Source: Yponomeuta sedellus (Eukaryota > Arthropoda > Insecta > Lepidoptera > Yponomeutidae). From it: a stretch of DNA of 64,000 bases. Where the stretch lies: assembly GCA_934045075.1 (NCBI GenBank), contig OW203732.1, positions 6,551,501 to 6,615,500 of the forward strand. The letters are read 5' to 3'. Within the stretch, counting starts at the first letter, position 1. The number at the start of each line of letters is the position of its first letter. Of this stretch, positions 62,191 to 64,000 are shown piece after piece. The position numbers and the translations under genes were made by a program. Under the pieces are notes generated by a model. That model saw only the letters and a list, made by a program, of their open reading frames with translations. It had not been told where the DNA came from and did no database searches.

Positions 62191-62525
62191 GCCCATAGCG
62201 CAACTATGTTTATCCGGTTGCAAATTAACAAAGTACTCGTAAAGTGCTTCAAATAAAAAAAAACGTTGACTCCGTAGAGAAGAGGTAGGCCATTCCGCTG
62301 CCAGTTGACCCGCGGCTCAACCGATAGCCACCGGGATTAGCGGGGATTAGATGAAACACCAGATTAGATAAGCGGCCGAGATTACGTCCCGCTTTCGTCT
62401 AGTTAGAGAGACAGATACAGAAGATTCGCTAGTGAATAGCTTGGTTTTCTGGAGGGAGTTTCTATATGGGGTGTAAGATCATTCCCATTTATTTTATGTA
62501 GCTTATCTTCGTCAAACTGTAGCGC
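62191..62525. other. Gene-free stretch
   Basis: Nothing recognised. Confidence 0.5.
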
Positions 62526-62527
62526 AC

Positions 62528-62795
62528 AGGCTTTAATTAATACGCGTGCCCACCGCGAATCGGTAATATCAAGCTCTTTACAACACACACCTTAGTTGTG
62601 TGTACACTTCAGACACTCAGATTTCCTCACGAGATTTTAATTCACGGTTAGCGAGTGGTATTGTAACTATGGTATAACTTCACAAATGTACGTAACTCTG
62701 AAAATAAAGTCATTGGGACATGCTGGGATTCGAATCCACGACCTCACGATTGCGTATCCAGCGTTCTGCCACTCTGTTACCACCACACTTTGGTA
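62528..62795 (-). mobile_element. SINE-B, near full length
   Basis: On plus: GTGCCCACCGCGAATCGG, AGATTTCCTCACGAGATTTT, GGTTAGCGAGTGGTATTG, GGGATTCGAATCCACGACC, CCACTCTGTTACCACCAC. Confidence 0.72.
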
Positions 62796-63050
62796 AATAA
62801 ATAAACACATACACAAATTTAGGGCAGGTAATACGAACAGATAATACCAAAAAAACAGCTGATGTATTTCCCCAATTTTGACGTTTTTCCCTTTGTAAAA
62901 CATGTGACAAGTACTGACTTCTCCTATAATTGACAAGTAAAACCCCATTTTGGTATGTAGATTGATAGATTGTTTGATAGAAAACTTTTTATTAACACTT
63001 AACACACATACACTTTTGAAGTATGTAGTGATTTGGTAAGTATATCACAA
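62796..63050. other. Unassigned
   Basis: AT-rich; no feature. Confidence 0.5.
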
Positions 63051-63051
63051 T

Positions 63052-63190
63052 GTATCGTCGTCGTCGTCAGGCTATACTAGTCCACTGCTGGACATAGCCC
63101 TCCCCTAATGAGCGCCACGTTGTGCTATCATAGGGGGTAATGCCCATAATCCCCACGCTGGGCATGCGGGTTGGGGATCGCAGTTCGGAT
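63052..63190 (+). mobile_element. Repeat C copy with (CGT)n lead
   Basis: CGTCGTCGTCGTCAGGCTATA, GGACATAGCCCTCCCCTAATG, GGGGTAATGCCCATAATCCC, GGCATGCGGGTTGGGGATCG. Confidence 0.7.
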
Positions 63191-63524
63191 CACAATGTGT
63201 TTAGGGTGGAAATTAATTCGCACAAGTCGTATTTTATTTTATTCAATAAGAAGAAGCTCGCAGCGCAAATATAATTTAGATACACATTAAATTACTCAGA
63301 CTTAACATGGGTCAATTAAGAGCTATATTTTTCATCCTAACGTGGTTAAGTTTAAATTTACAAACGGGATGCCGGATTCACTGAAACTCATTGCACGCAA
63401 CATCAGCCCATAATGTTTAGGTGTCTTCATGGGGAACACGACCGTTCTATGAAAAGCGTATCGTTAAAGAAGGAGAAAAGCGGTCCGGAAATTGGAGCAT
63501 ATATGATGATTCTATAAAAAGCCT

Positions 63525-63675
63525 CATCAACCCTTTGTATGTCGACACTGGTGGGGCACAAGTCTCTTCCTAGTAGGAAGATTCTTCTTCTTCAGGCTAT
63601 ATTAGTCTACTGCTGGACTGCTGCGCTATGGCGCTCATTAGCCCTCCCCTAATAATAATAATAATAATAGACATT
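63525..63675. mobile_element. Repeat junction: 5S-SINE tail, repeat C edge, (AAT)n
   Basis: CCTTTGTATGTCGACACTGG and CACAAGTCTCTTCCTAGTAGG (SINE tail), TTCTTCAGGCTATATTAGTC (C) and an ATAATAATAAT run (63650-63668). Confidence 0.5.
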
Positions 63676-63884
63676 TATGTCGAAAAAAAAAACAGTGTTC
63701 CATAGTGATGTTCGTAACTTAAAAAACTAAATCTAAACTAAAGGTAAAAACTATGTTAGTGGGTTTGATAGGTATATCTACGTTGTAAACTCATTTGGAC
63801 GGCACACACGTGATAAAAATAAGTTGTGCTATTTTCCTCACATGCAAGCCATCCAAATCAAATCATCCAAAAGCCATTTTTTAT

Positions 63885-64000
63885 AACATTTACAGACAGG
63901 CATATACATTGCTTCTGGCTCCACGCTAGGATACCCTGTGTTGTGGGAACCAGAAACAACGACATCACAAACATGTAAACATCCAAGACCTGGGTTTTTT
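63885..64000 (-). mobile_element. SINE-D copy, cut by window end
   Basis: ACAGACAGGCATATACATTGC, GGCTCCACGCTAGGATACCC, GTGTTGTGGGAACCAGAAAC, AACATCCAAGACCTGGG, matching 35760-35880. Confidence 0.68.

Overview
The window looks like an AT-rich, repeat-dense intergenic stretch of an insect nuclear genome, most likely a moth or butterfly (Lepidoptera). The grounds are Lep1-like Helitron tails, RTE-clade LINE ends with (ATGT)n tails, several tRNA-derived SINE families, many MITEs and foldback elements, and a complete Polinton/Maverick. No conserved host protein-coding gene is visible. One CpG-rich block (about 48.66-49.30 kb, minus strand) could be a host promoter and first exon.

The centre of interest is a 17,007-bp Polinton (adintovirus-like integrated virus/transposon) at 6414-23420. 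It has 6-bp target-site duplications (CGCAAT), terminal inverted repeats of about 230 bp beginning AGT and ending ACT, and no visible frameshift or internal stop in any gene. It landed inside the 3' coding end of a 5'-truncated RTE-type LINE (6060-6413 and 23427-23770), whose (ATGT)n tail has grown to about 350 bp.

Element layout: a plus-strand arm carries a six-exon gene for a charged, acidic/basic protein of 230 aa (9025-10536), an intronless protein-primed type B DNA polymerase (10716-14252) and a small gene with a probable spliced leader (14851-15228). A tightly packed minus-strand arm, read from the right end, carries a packaging ATPase, two paralogous DUF8207-like proteins, a small coiled-coil protein, a chromodomain integrase, a protein with a parvovirus-type phospholipase A2 domain and a pX-like hydrophobic tail, an adenain-like protease, a penton-like minor capsid protein, a probable double-jelly-roll major capsid protein and an uncharacterised 161-aa protein that overlaps the capsid stop codon as ATGA. 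Together these cover replication (polymerase), integration (integrase), DNA packaging (ATPase), particle assembly and maturation (capsid proteins, protease) and probably membrane breach (phospholipase). That is a virus-like gene set and not only a transposon set.

The flanks (1-6.4 kb and 24.1-64 kb) are layered debris of a few families. SINE-A is tRNA-derived, with a near-complete cloverleaf and the 3' end CTAAATAGGTTTTTAAA. A 5S rRNA-derived SINE (SINE3 type) has at least two head subfamilies. There are also other tRNA-type SINEs (B, D, E), an unclassified repeat C, RTE tails, a Penelope-like fragment and many perfect or near-perfect palindromes. Two SINE-A insertions are inverted dimers bounded by 12-14 bp target-site duplications. 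Family names A-E, P and C are labels local to this annotation. All homology statements come from reading motifs; no database search was run.
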